Below are positions 1 through 6,063 of a stretch of DNA of 6,080 bases, piece by piece (the first letter of the stretch is position 1; every line of letters begins with the position of its first letter). Both the position numbers and the translations under genes were made by a program. The stretch comes from Anaerolineae bacterium. Lineage in GTDB: Bacteria; Chloroflexota; Anaerolineae; Anaerolineales; Villigracilaceae. The DNA lies in NCBI GenBank assembly GCA_003524705.1, contig DQGV01000423.1, forward strand, positions 1 through 6,080, read 5' to 3'. Under the pieces are notes generated by a model, which was not told the DNA's origin, made no database searches, and saw nothing but the letters and a program-made list of their open reading frames with translations.

Positions 1-1
1 C

Positions 2-2095
2 TGGAAAAATATTGGCACGCCTTACATAATGCTCTTTCGATCCGATGTTCCAATTAGACCAAGTGAATTCACGATGGAAACTATGGAACAAAATAGAAAA
101 TTATATGATTTTCTTAATGATTCAACCATAAAATCACAAATTGTTTCCCCATATGTTAGCATAGAAAATTTTAAAGAGATTTTCCGCAAATGGTTTTTCA
201 AAATAGCCCAAAATGTAATAGAAGGCAAAATATCAAAACCTTCCCCAACTGAATATCAAGACGATAAGAAAATGATAGAAAGCCTTCATCTTGAAGGAAC
301 AGGATGGGCACCTTTTAACTATAATAGTTTGAAGCAATATTACGTTGAACTACCTGAAAATGAAGCAATTGCTTTTTTTGATGGACGCGACCCAAGCTGG
401 GTAGAGTCCATATCGTCAAGTATTGCTCGTAGAGAAATAGTTACTAAAGTAAAAAATGAAATCATTAGAAAAGACACTACCTACCCATATATCGTTTTAT
501 TAAGAGGATTGGGTGGTGAAGGGAAATCAACAATACTACAACAATCCATTTATGAAGCGCTTGCTGAAAATCAACATATTTATGTTTTATGGCACGAAAT
601 TACAAATACAGATCTAACTATGGAAATTATTGAAGAACTTGCCAAAACAAAGTATGAATGGATTATTGCCTCTGATGATGCACATCGAATCGAGAGAGAC
701 TTAAGAAAAATTGTTCTTTGGATGAGAAATAAAAATGTTAGAAATATCCGTTTCTTGTTAACAACCAAAGACATAGATTGGAAAAATGTTGAAGCCGATA
801 ATTATGGCTGGGGAAGCAAGGCACATTTTAATCAAATTGATACTTTAGATTTGACAAAAGAAGATTCGCACAAAATAGTTCAAAAATGGAGCAAATATGG
901 CGACAAAGGTCTTGGAAAACTAAAAGATAGCAAAAACGCAGAAGACGCGTTATTTGACCGAGCCCAAACTGAAAAGCAAGCACATAATTCATTGCTGGGT
1001 GCAATGCTGCAAGTTCGTACAGGAAAAACACTCCAAGAACATCTTAAGCCAGGCCTAAGTGATTTGGAGACAAAAAAAACTAGCAATGGTATTTCTTTAA
1101 GAGAAGCTATTGCTTATATATCAGCCTTACATGCGTACAACATCAAACTATTAACCCGGGAAATCTTAGCACATGCGTTAGATTGTCCAGAAGAAATATT
1201 ATCAAATCAAATCATTAAACAACTTGGCAAAGAAATCATCGCAGGAAAATATATCTTAATTCGCCACGCTTCAATTGCGGAGGCCTACAAAGAAATACTT
1301 TCAGAAAATTATGATTTCTTTTTTATTACTAGAAAATTGATGAACTCAGCAATTCAGCTATTCTTACAAAGAAGGATGACATCAGAAGAAAATTACGAAT
1401 GGACAAAATTAGCCAGAACAATATTCGTTGAAAAAGAAGACCGCGAAATGGGGATTGAACTTGCAAATGAGGAAATAGAAGCATACAAAGATAAAGACGG
1501 AAAACTAGATGCCTATACCATTACAAAACTTGCTTATTTATATGAAAAGTCAAATCAAATGCCTAAAGCAGTTAAAGTTTATAGAGAAAATTACGAAACC
1601 ACAAGAGCTACAAGAGCATATTATTATGAATGGGCAGTTGCTGAGGGAAAAAGTCGTCACAACCACCTTGGGATTTGGCTAGCAGGTATATCAATATCAG
1701 ATGGAATATATGAAAAAAATAGAGGTGATAAAAATGAAGAGCAAATTTATATTTCTCTTTCAGGCTTATCCGAATCTTTTAAGTATGCATTTAAGAAATC
1801 AAAAAAAATAGAATTTTTAAATGCTTGTTACTCTAGTGCAAAACTTGGATTACGAAGCCATCCCGATGAAAGAGCTAAAAAAAACCTACAAGTAAATAAA
1901 GATTTTTCAGAACAAGAAGGTGCACAGTCTTCTGGGAATGACATACTCACACTTATCGAGGGAGTAAAGTTAGCATGGTCATTTTATAAAGATGACCTAA
2001 GAGATATAAACACCTATGGCAATTTTCCAGATGTAATGCTCATTCCCGAAAAATTATCTTTTAAAACACTGGAAAATAAATTTAAGGCTAAATAG
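2..2095 (+). CDS. STAND-type P-loop ATPase with TPR-like C-terminus, 5'-partial; candidate defence or signalling protein
   Basis: The reading frame is open from base 2 with no stop before the first ATG at 29, and that ATG has no ribosome binding site. The preceding codons read WKNIGTPYI and run smoothly into MLFRSDVPI, so the gene begins upstream of the window. Numbering from the ATG at 29, the visible parts are: residues 1-60, resembling the end of a DUF4062/TIR-like Rossmann-type domain (GTPYIMLFRSDVPI followed by a helical part); FFDGRDPSW near 117-125, a linker motif I recall just before STAND ATPase domains; Walker A GLGGEGKST at 160-168; Walker B WIIASDDAH at 211-219; a sensor-like strand RFLLTTKD at 241-248; a winged-helix-like region about 350-425 containing RHASIAEAY; and TPR-like helices from about 490. 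In known families this layout (effector, NTPase, repeat sensor) serves ligand-triggered oligomerisation, often against phage. It is visibly AT-richer than the genes downstream, which suggests transfer. The ATPase call is firm. The defence role and N-terminal effector type are inferred. Confidence 0.82.
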   Translation, partial: WKNIGTPYIMLFRSDVPIRPSEFTMETMEQNRKLYDFLNDSTIKSQIVSPYVSIENFKEIFRKWFFKIAQNVIEGKISKPSPTEYQDDKKMIESLHLEGTGWAPFNYNSLKQYYVELPENEAIAFFDGRDPSWVESISSSIARREIVTKVKNEIIRKDTTYPYIVLLRGLGGEGKSTILQQSIYEALAENQHIYVLWHEITNTDLTMEIIEELAKTKYEWIIASDDAHRIERDLRKIVLWMRNKNVRNIRFLLTTKDIDWKNVEADNYGWGSKAHFNQIDTLDLTKEDSHKIVQKWSKYGDKGLGKLKDSKNAEDALFDRAQTEKQAHNSLLGAMLQVRTGKTLQEHLKPGLSDLETKKTSNGISLREAIAYISALHAYNIKLLTREILAHALDCPEEILSNQIIKQLGKEIIAGKYILIRHASIAEAYKEILSENYDFFFITRKLMNSAIQLFLQRRMTSEENYEWTKLARTIFVEKEDREMGIELANEEIEAYKDKDGKLDAYTITKLAYLYEKSNQMPKAVKVYRENYETTRATRAYYYEWAVAEGKSRHNHLGIWLAGISISDGIYEKNRGDKNEEQIYISLSGLSESFKYAFKKSKKIEFLNACYSSAKLGLRSHPDERAKKNLQVNKDFSEQEGAQSSGNDILTLIEGVKLAWSFYKDDLRDINTYGNFPDVMLIPEKLSFKTLENKFKAK

Positions 2096-2128
2096 CAAAT
2101 TCAAATTAACCACACAAGCAAACGTTTT

Positions 2129-2134
2129 CAGGAG
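2129..2134 (+). promoter_or_regulatory. Shine-Dalgarno site of the PLP-enzyme gene
   Basis: CAGGAG lies six bases before the ATG at 2141. It is the only strong ribosome binding site in front of any gene in this window and it fixes the start codon. The 45-base gap after the ATPase gene contains no terminator-like hairpin, so read-through transcription from that gene is possible. I see no convincing -35/-10 pair within the gap. Confidence 0.8.
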
Positions 2135-2140
2135 TTATTT

Positions 2141-3607
2141 ATGACCACTATTGACTTAACCATCCATAACGATAGACGTAAACGTGCCATTCAACGTGCC
2201 AAAGAAAAAAATATTATCATCCCCACCTATGCGCAAATGAAAGATCCAAGCAAAATTTCTGCAAAAGTGAAAGATGAATTAACCAAAATTGGATTATGGG
2301 ATATTCATCCGCGAAATTTGTTTCGGATTAATTGGCATAATCAACCAACCGCTTCAGGCGGGACGTTTGGCGGAGTCAACTACCTCGAACTCCCCTCATC
2401 TTTGACAGGCGTGAAAGCACGCATCATTGCGATTGTCGGCAAATGGTTTCCGACAGGTGCGCATAAAGTCGGTGCGGCATTTTCATGTTTGGTGCCACGT
2501 TTAGTCACTGGTCAATTTGACCCGACGACTCAAAAAGCAGTCTGGCCCTCTACTGGAAATTATTGTCGAGGCGGTGCGTATGATTCTGCTTTACTCGGAT
2601 GTGAATCAATTGCAATTTTGCCTGAAGGCATGTCTAAAGAAAGATTTGAATGGTTAGCAACTGTGGCAGGTGAAACGATTAAAACGCCTGGCTCTGAATC
2701 GAACGTCAAAGAAATTTTTGATAAATGTAAAGAGTTAGCCAACTCTGGGCAAGATTTGATGATATTTAATCAATTTGATGAGTTTGGAAATTACTTGTGG
2801 CATTTTGAAGTGACTGGCCATGCCATGGAAGAAGTGTTTAATCAAGTTGCTGGCAAACATGGACGTTATCGCGGCATGGCATCTGCAACTGGTTCAGCAG
2901 GCACAATTGCCAGCGGCGATTACATGAAAAAATTATTTCCTGATTCTAAAATTGTGGCGAGTGAAGCACTTCAATGCCCAACGCTTTTAGAAAACGGATT
3001 TGGTGCACATCGTATTGAAGGCATTGGTGATAAACATGTGCCCTGGGTTCATAATACAAAAAACACGGATGTGGTCACAGCCATTGATGATAATGCTGTT
3101 GTCAACATTGCTCGTTTATTCAATGAAGAAAATGGACGCGCATTCTTAGCGGAAAAAGGTGTACCTGAAAATGTGATTGCAAATCTGGATTTGCTTGGCT
3201 TCTCTGGGATTTCGAACGTTTTATCTTGTATCAAAACTGCAAAATATTATGAAATGGACGAGAACGATATTATGATTACAGTCCTCACAGACTCGATGGA
3301 ACTATATCGCTCACGTTTGCATGAAATGCACATGGAATTTGGTGAATATTCTGAACGAGACGCCGCCGCAGATTTTGCCAGATATTTACATGGTCAATCC
3401 ACAGATAATATGCTTGAACTTCGTTACACAGACAAGCGCCGAGTTCATAATCTCAAATATTACACTTGGGTTGAGCAACAAGGCAAAACGTATGAAGAAA
3501 TCCAAGCGCAATGGTATGAGTCCAATTATTGGACCGACGTCCAAAAGCAAGCCGATGAAATTGATGAGTTGATTGTGGAGTTTAATAAAGAGGTCGGATT
3601 GGTCTAA
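2141..3607 (+). CDS. PLP-dependent enzyme of fold type II (cysteine synthase / TrpB-like 'beta subunit'), exact substrate unknown
   Basis: This is a 488-residue soluble enzyme without signal peptide or membrane segment. PFPTGAHK-like sequence FPTGAHKVGAAF at 103-114 contains K109, the likely Schiff-base lysine; the TGAHK core is like that of tryptophan synthase beta. STGNYCRGGAYDSALLG at 137-153 matches the substrate-binding Asn loop of the cysteine synthase family. ATGSAGT at 249-255 is the glycine-rich loop expected to hold the cofactor phosphate. TDSMELYRSRL at 383-393 closes the catalytic core. A C-terminal extension of about 95 residues (HNLKYYTWVEQQGKT region) makes it much longer than the roughly 310-residue CysK. 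I recall similar long proteins annotated only as 'pyridoxal-phosphate-dependent protein subunit beta' in Anaerolineae and others. The chemistry is probably beta-elimination, beta-replacement or deamination of an amino acid, but the substrate cannot be read from the sequence. Its last codons and its stop lie in the 9-bp repeat that follows. Confidence 0.9.
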   Translation: MTTIDLTIHNDRRKRAIQRAKEKNIIIPTYAQMKDPSKISAKVKDELTKIGLWDIHPRNLFRINWHNQPTASGGTFGGVNYLELPSSLTGVKARIIAIVGKWFPTGAHKVGAAFSCLVPRLVTGQFDPTTQKAVWPSTGNYCRGGAYDSALLGCESIAILPEGMSKERFEWLATVAGETIKTPGSESNVKEIFDKCKELANSGQDLMIFNQFDEFGNYLWHFEVTGHAMEEVFNQVAGKHGRYRGMASATGSAGTIASGDYMKKLFPDSKIVASEALQCPTLLENGFGAHRIEGIGDKHVPWVHNTKNTDVVTAIDDNAVVNIARLFNEENGRAFLAEKGVPENVIANLDLLGFSGISNVLSCIKTAKYYEMDENDIMITVLTDSMELYRSRLHEMHMEFGEYSERDAAADFARYLHGQSTDNMLELRYTDKRRVHNLKYYTWVEQQGKTYEEIQAQWYESNYWTDVQKQADEIDELIVEFNKEVGLV

Positions 3608-3690
3608 ATGGTCTAATAGGTCTTATTAGTCCAACAGGTCTAAATGGTCTGACTTGTTAGACTTTTCAGACCATTTAGACTAGTAAGATT
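3592..3690 (+). repeat. 9-bp periodic repeat array that reverses orientation midway
   Basis: Cut every nine bases from 3592, the sequence gives GGTCGGATT, GGTCTAAAT, GGTCTAATA, GGTCTTATT, AGTCCAACA, GGTCTAAAT, GGTCTGACT, then TGTTAGACT, TTTCAGACC, ATTTAGACT, AGTAAGATT. The first seven units follow a GGTCTAAAT-like consensus. The last four read as its reverse complement (ATTTAGACC-like) while keeping the 9-bp register. The first unit and the start of the second are the final codons and stop of the PLP-enzyme gene. The array fills nearly the whole gap up to the next start codon. The period is a direct reading; its function is unknown. It has no spacers, so it is not CRISPR. Confidence 0.85.
3638..3680 (+). 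repeat. 15-bp perfect inverted repeat (hairpin) inside the 9-bp array
   Basis: Bases 3638-3652 pair perfectly with 3666-3680, leaving a 13-base loop; a G-U pair at 3637/3681 can extend the stem. The hairpin arises because array units in opposite orientation face each other. A run of five T follows at 3689-3693, eight bases after the stem, so it is not a canonical intrinsic terminator. In RNA it could still protect the 3' end of the PLP-enzyme transcript or restrict translation of the next gene, whose ATG is 17 bases beyond the stem. Confidence 0.75.
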
Positions 3691-3697
3691 TTTAACA

Positions 3698-4252
3698 ATG
3701 CTCAAACCTACTGATTTAATTCTCGTTTGCTTAATCAAAACTCCGCGAGATTTGGAAATTGCGCGACTACTCGGCTGGTATCGGATTCCGCTCAGAACCG
3801 CACCAAAAGTTGTCAGTGTAGATTATGTCGCCTTTTACCAACCAAGCACATTTCAAGAAAGAGGCGGTCAAATTGAATTTATTGCTCAGGTGAGAGGGCA
3901 TGAATTGACGACGCGGGCAGAACTTCTAAAAGATGAGGCAAATCATCCGAGAGCAAAAGAAGAATATTACAAAATCCAGTTGGGGAGTTTGGAAAAATTA
4001 AAAGAGCCAATCAAAACTGATAAATGGAAACGACTGACATTTTTATATTCAACTGGCGAGCATTTGCTGAATGCAAAAACTTTGAATGATTTGGTCGTGG
4101 AAGGCGAAGAACGAAATATTTTGTGGAAAAGCCTGCGTGAACGTGCTGAAAATGAGCAATTATATAAAGTGGATTTACCACCTGCCGATTTGCCACCCGA
4201 AGTGCTAATTGCTTTACTTGGAATCAAAGAATTAGGCTCAGATTATGCTTAA
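3698..4252 (+). CDS. uncharacterised 184-residue protein, possibly PUA/EVE-like fold
   Basis: No function is recognised with confidence. The frame has codon use like its neighbours and a stop upstream at 3650-3652, so the ATG at 3698 is the best start, though no good ribosome binding site precedes it. Residues 8-12 form a short hydrophobic strand, followed by a conserved-looking block LLGWYRIPLRTAPK at 24-37, VDYVAFYQPSTF at 41-52, FIAQVRGHELTTRAELL at 61-77, HPRAKEEYYKIQLGSLEKL at 83-101 and WKRLTFLYSTGEHLL at 110-124. The order 'DYVAFYQ strand, then V-R-G strand, then YYKIQLGSLEKLKEPI' recalls PUA-like/EVE domains, which bind modified nucleic acid bases; this is a weak, unaided resemblance. 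The tail (ILWKSLRERAENEQ at 141-154, then a Pro-rich PPADLPPE) is probably helical. I recall homologous hypothetical proteins in Chloroflexota but know no experimental role. No signal peptide or membrane segment is seen. Confidence 0.75.
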   Translation: MLKPTDLILVCLIKTPRDLEIARLLGWYRIPLRTAPKVVSVDYVAFYQPSTFQERGGQIEFIAQVRGHELTTRAELLKDEANHPRAKEEYYKIQLGSLEKLKEPIKTDKWKRLTFLYSTGEHLLNAKTLNDLVVEGEERNILWKSLRERAENEQLYKVDLPPADLPPEVLIALLGIKELGSDYA

Positions 4253-4258
4253 TGTTTT

Positions 4259-4328
4259 ACCACAGAGACCACAAAGAACACGGAGAAATCTCTTTAAGAA
4301 TCTCTGTGAACTCGGTGTTCTCTGTGGT
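4259..4328. repeat. imperfect palindromic repeat with ACCACAGAGA ends
   Basis: ACCACAGAGA at 4259-4268 is the exact reverse complement of TCTCTGTGGT at 4319-4328. Inside, GAACACGGAG at 4276-4285 pairs with CTCGGTGTTC at 4311-4320 with one mismatch, so an alternative fold uses ACCACAGA/TCTGTGGT outside, a nine-base bulge on the left, and this ten-base arm inside. Elements of the form 'accacagagaacacagag' are, to my knowledge, common dispersed intergenic repeats in several environmental bacterial phyla. It sits seven bases after the stop of the 184-residue gene, where it may act as a weak transcript-end structure. There is no T-tract, so it is not called a terminator. Confidence 0.75.
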
Positions 4329-4377
4329 GAATGCTCTTAAACCTTGCAAAAAACATAGGCTGACCCGAAAGGTCTCC

Positions 4378-4406
4378 TTGATTCGAGGTCTTTTCAGTGA
4401 TACACT
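4378..4406 (+). promoter_or_regulatory. candidate sigma-70-type promoter of the receiver-Roadblock-Y1 gene
   Basis: TTGATT at 4378-4383 and TACACT at 4401-4406 are separated by exactly 17 bases, and each matches four of six consensus positions. The -10 box ends only seven bases before the ATG at 4414, so transcription would begin at or next to the start codon and the mRNA would be leaderless or nearly so. This fits the lack of a ribosome binding site. A short hairpin (GACC 4362-4365 / GGTC 4371-4374, loop CGAAA) and two AGGTCT hexamers (4370-4375 and 4386-4391) flank or overlap the -35 box. This is a by-eye call only. Confidence 0.35.
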
Positions 4407-4413
4407 TTAAGAA

Positions 4414-6003
4414 ATGCCAGCAGATTTATTGTTCGTAACCCCCTCTGCCGCGTACGGCGAAACCATCCGCCGCACATTAGACGACACCAATTTTTATCGA
4501 GTCCATGTTGTCAACAACAAGGCTTCTGCTATTGTGCGGGCTGATGAAGTCGGCGTTCCGCTTGCCATGCTTGATATAGCCCTCGGCGAAGAGTGGGTAC
4601 ATGAAATTGGCATTGCATTAAGAACAGTTCGCCCAAGCATTAACCTCGCCATTTTATGCGAAGAACAAGGTGACCCACCCGCATTCGACGCATTACGTCC
4701 GTGGATTATGGTGCGTAAACCATTTAGAATGGCAGATTTTATGAATGCCATAAGCAAACCACAACCATCCCCAAGCCCTTCCACTCCACAACCTGCTTTA
4801 TCAAATACACAAATGATGATGCCGTGGCTCAGTGACCCAAACAAAGCCGCGCAACATCTCACCCGTTTAACACTTGAATCGTCCGCGCAAGCCGCACTCA
4901 TCACTCGCAAAAATGATTTGTGGGCGTATGCTGGTGGTTTATCTCAACAAGCCGCAAAAGAAGTTGCACAAACTGTCACACGCAATTGGGACGGTCAAAA
5001 AGGTTCTGACCTTTTGCGCTTCATTCGGCTTGAAAGCACCAAAGCCGAACACATGCTATATGCCACCCGCCTCGCAACAGATACGGTTTTGGCTTTAGTC
5101 TTTGATGCAGAAACACCATTCAGCACCATTCGCAATCAAGCCAGTCAATTGCTTAATAATTTTAGTGATTCACCCGCTCAGCCTCAAAACAATATTTCAT
5201 CACAAGTAGAAGACGATGAAGATGTGGATGTTCCGCAGATTTCAAATATTCTTTCAGATATTCCTGACCCTGAACCCGCTTCAACCCCAACCTTCGACCT
5301 GCCACGCGGGCGTGAGCCTTTTGACCCCAACCAAACACGAGTGGGCGAATCGCTTTCGAATGCTTCTGTATTCAGCCGTGAGCAATCTCCATCGAAGCAA
5401 AGAAATCAGTTGACGACTGCCGAAACATCTAAAAGCGTGAGAAGAAGCGAAACACAAACCGTATTTGATGAAGTCGAAGTCACTGCTCCATCAAGACCAA
5501 AGACTCCAATCAAACCGAATGAAAACGATGTGACACGCGAAAGTCCATCTACTGAAGCGGCAAAGAAATTAGTCGTTGAACCGATTACAGCAGGCTTGTA
5601 TCATCTAACGTATGCGTGTTTGCTCGTGCCACGTTTTGCAAATCATTACATCACTGGTGATTTATCTGAACGCTTGAGTGAATGGCTCCCCAACATTTGC
5701 ATTGCTTTCGGCTGGCGTTTGGAGTATTTAGCCGTGCGCCCTGAGTACTTGCAATGGGTCGCCAATGTGCAACCAAGCACTTCACCCGGTTATCTCATGC
5801 GCATTATGCGTCAGCAAACTTCCGAAAAAATATTCAGCGAGTTCTCTCGCCTGAAAAAAGAAAATCCATCCGGTGATTTTTGGGCTCCCGGTTATTTAAT
5901 TATGGGCGGCACACAACCTCACCCACCACAACTTGTGCGTGATTACATTAATCAAACCCGCACACGCCAAGGTCAAGATTCTCAACCTTTGCCAAAAAAA
6001 TAA
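4414..6003 (+). CDS. multidomain protein: degenerate receiver, Roadblock/LC7-like domain, disordered linker, IS200-type (Y1) transposase-like domain without HUH
   Basis: An in-frame TAA at 4408-4410 makes the ATG at 4414 the earliest start. Residues 1-113 look like a response-regulator receiver: D54 (MLDIAL) sits at the phosphoacceptor place and K102 (VRKPF) matches the conserved Lys-Pro-Phe, but the acidic pair expected after the first strand is replaced by TPSA (9-12), so Mg-dependent phosphorylation is doubtful. Residues about 140-250 resemble a Roadblock/LC7 profilin-like fold (AALITRKNDLWAYAGGL at 160-176). Residues 250-385 form a low-complexity linker with an acidic patch EDDEDVD. Residues 392-515 align by eye with IS200 TnpA: YHLTYACLLVPRF at the N-terminus, GDFWAPGYLIMGG near the end, and DYINQ at 510-514 around the catalytic-Tyr position (Y511). 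Where TnpA has DHIH, this protein has EYLQ (444-447), so both metal-binding histidines are gone and nicking is unlikely. No IS ends are seen. A soluble scaffold or DNA/RNA-binding signalling protein is the best inference. Confidence 0.85.
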   Translation: MPADLLFVTPSAAYGETIRRTLDDTNFYRVHVVNNKASAIVRADEVGVPLAMLDIALGEEWVHEIGIALRTVRPSINLAILCEEQGDPPAFDALRPWIMVRKPFRMADFMNAISKPQPSPSPSTPQPALSNTQMMMPWLSDPNKAAQHLTRLTLESSAQAALITRKNDLWAYAGGLSQQAAKEVAQTVTRNWDGQKGSDLLRFIRLESTKAEHMLYATRLATDTVLALVFDAETPFSTIRNQASQLLNNFSDSPAQPQNNISSQVEDDEDVDVPQISNILSDIPDPEPASTPTFDLPRGREPFDPNQTRVGESLSNASVFSREQSPSKQRNQLTTAETSKSVRRSETQTVFDEVEVTAPSRPKTPIKPNENDVTRESPSTEAAKKLVVEPITAGLYHLTYACLLVPRFANHYITGDLSERLSEWLPNICIAFGWRLEYLAVRPEYLQWVANVQPSTSPGYLMRIMRQQTSEKIFSEFSRLKKENPSGDFWAPGYLIMGGTQPHPPQLVRDYINQTRTRQGQDSQPLPKK

Positions 6004-6027
6004 AAATTTAGTCTCTTCTTAGCATAA

Positions 6028-6063
6028 AAAACGCAGAGTATAATTTGCTCTGCGTTTTGTTTT
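6028..6063 (+). terminator. intrinsic terminator after the receiver-Roadblock-Y1 gene
   Basis: AAAACGCAGAG at 6028-6038 pairs perfectly with CTCTGCGTTTT at 6048-6058 around a nine-base loop. TTTTGTTTT follows on the right and an A-run precedes on the left, so it can work in both directions. It lies 25 bases after the TAA of the gene and marks the end of that transcription unit. The remaining 17 bases of the window show nothing further. Confidence 0.92.

Noticed and set aside
2096..2140. Separate promoter for the PLP-enzyme gene in the short gap
   Set aside because: No -35/-10 pair with proper spacing is visible; only the ribosome binding site is supported.
3321..3572. 83-codon plus-strand frame inside the PLP-enzyme gene
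   Set aside because: It overlaps the C-terminal part of a well-supported enzyme in another frame and has no motif or ribosome binding site.
3592..3690. CRISPR-like array
   Set aside because: Units are 9 bp with no spacers, and orientation changes midway.
4259..4328. Intrinsic terminator of the 184-residue gene
   Set aside because: The palindrome is interrupted and no T-tract follows the right arm.
4362..4391. Operator or riboswitch in front of the last gene (small GACC/GGTC hairpin and two AGGTCT hexamers 16 bases apart)
   Set aside because: The hairpin has only four pairs and the hexamers are too short to separate from chance; kept only as a note on the promoter.
4494..4910. 138-codon open frame on the minus strand inside the last gene
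   Set aside because: It lies fully antisense to the receiver and Roadblock-like coding region, is low-complexity (Ser/Ala/Cys rich) with no recognisable motif, and the plus-strand frame has clear domains.
5587..5958. Active IS200/IS605 insertion sequence
   Set aside because: The Y1-like domain is fused to other domains, lacks both HUH histidines, and no subterminal hairpins or TnpB gene lie around it.
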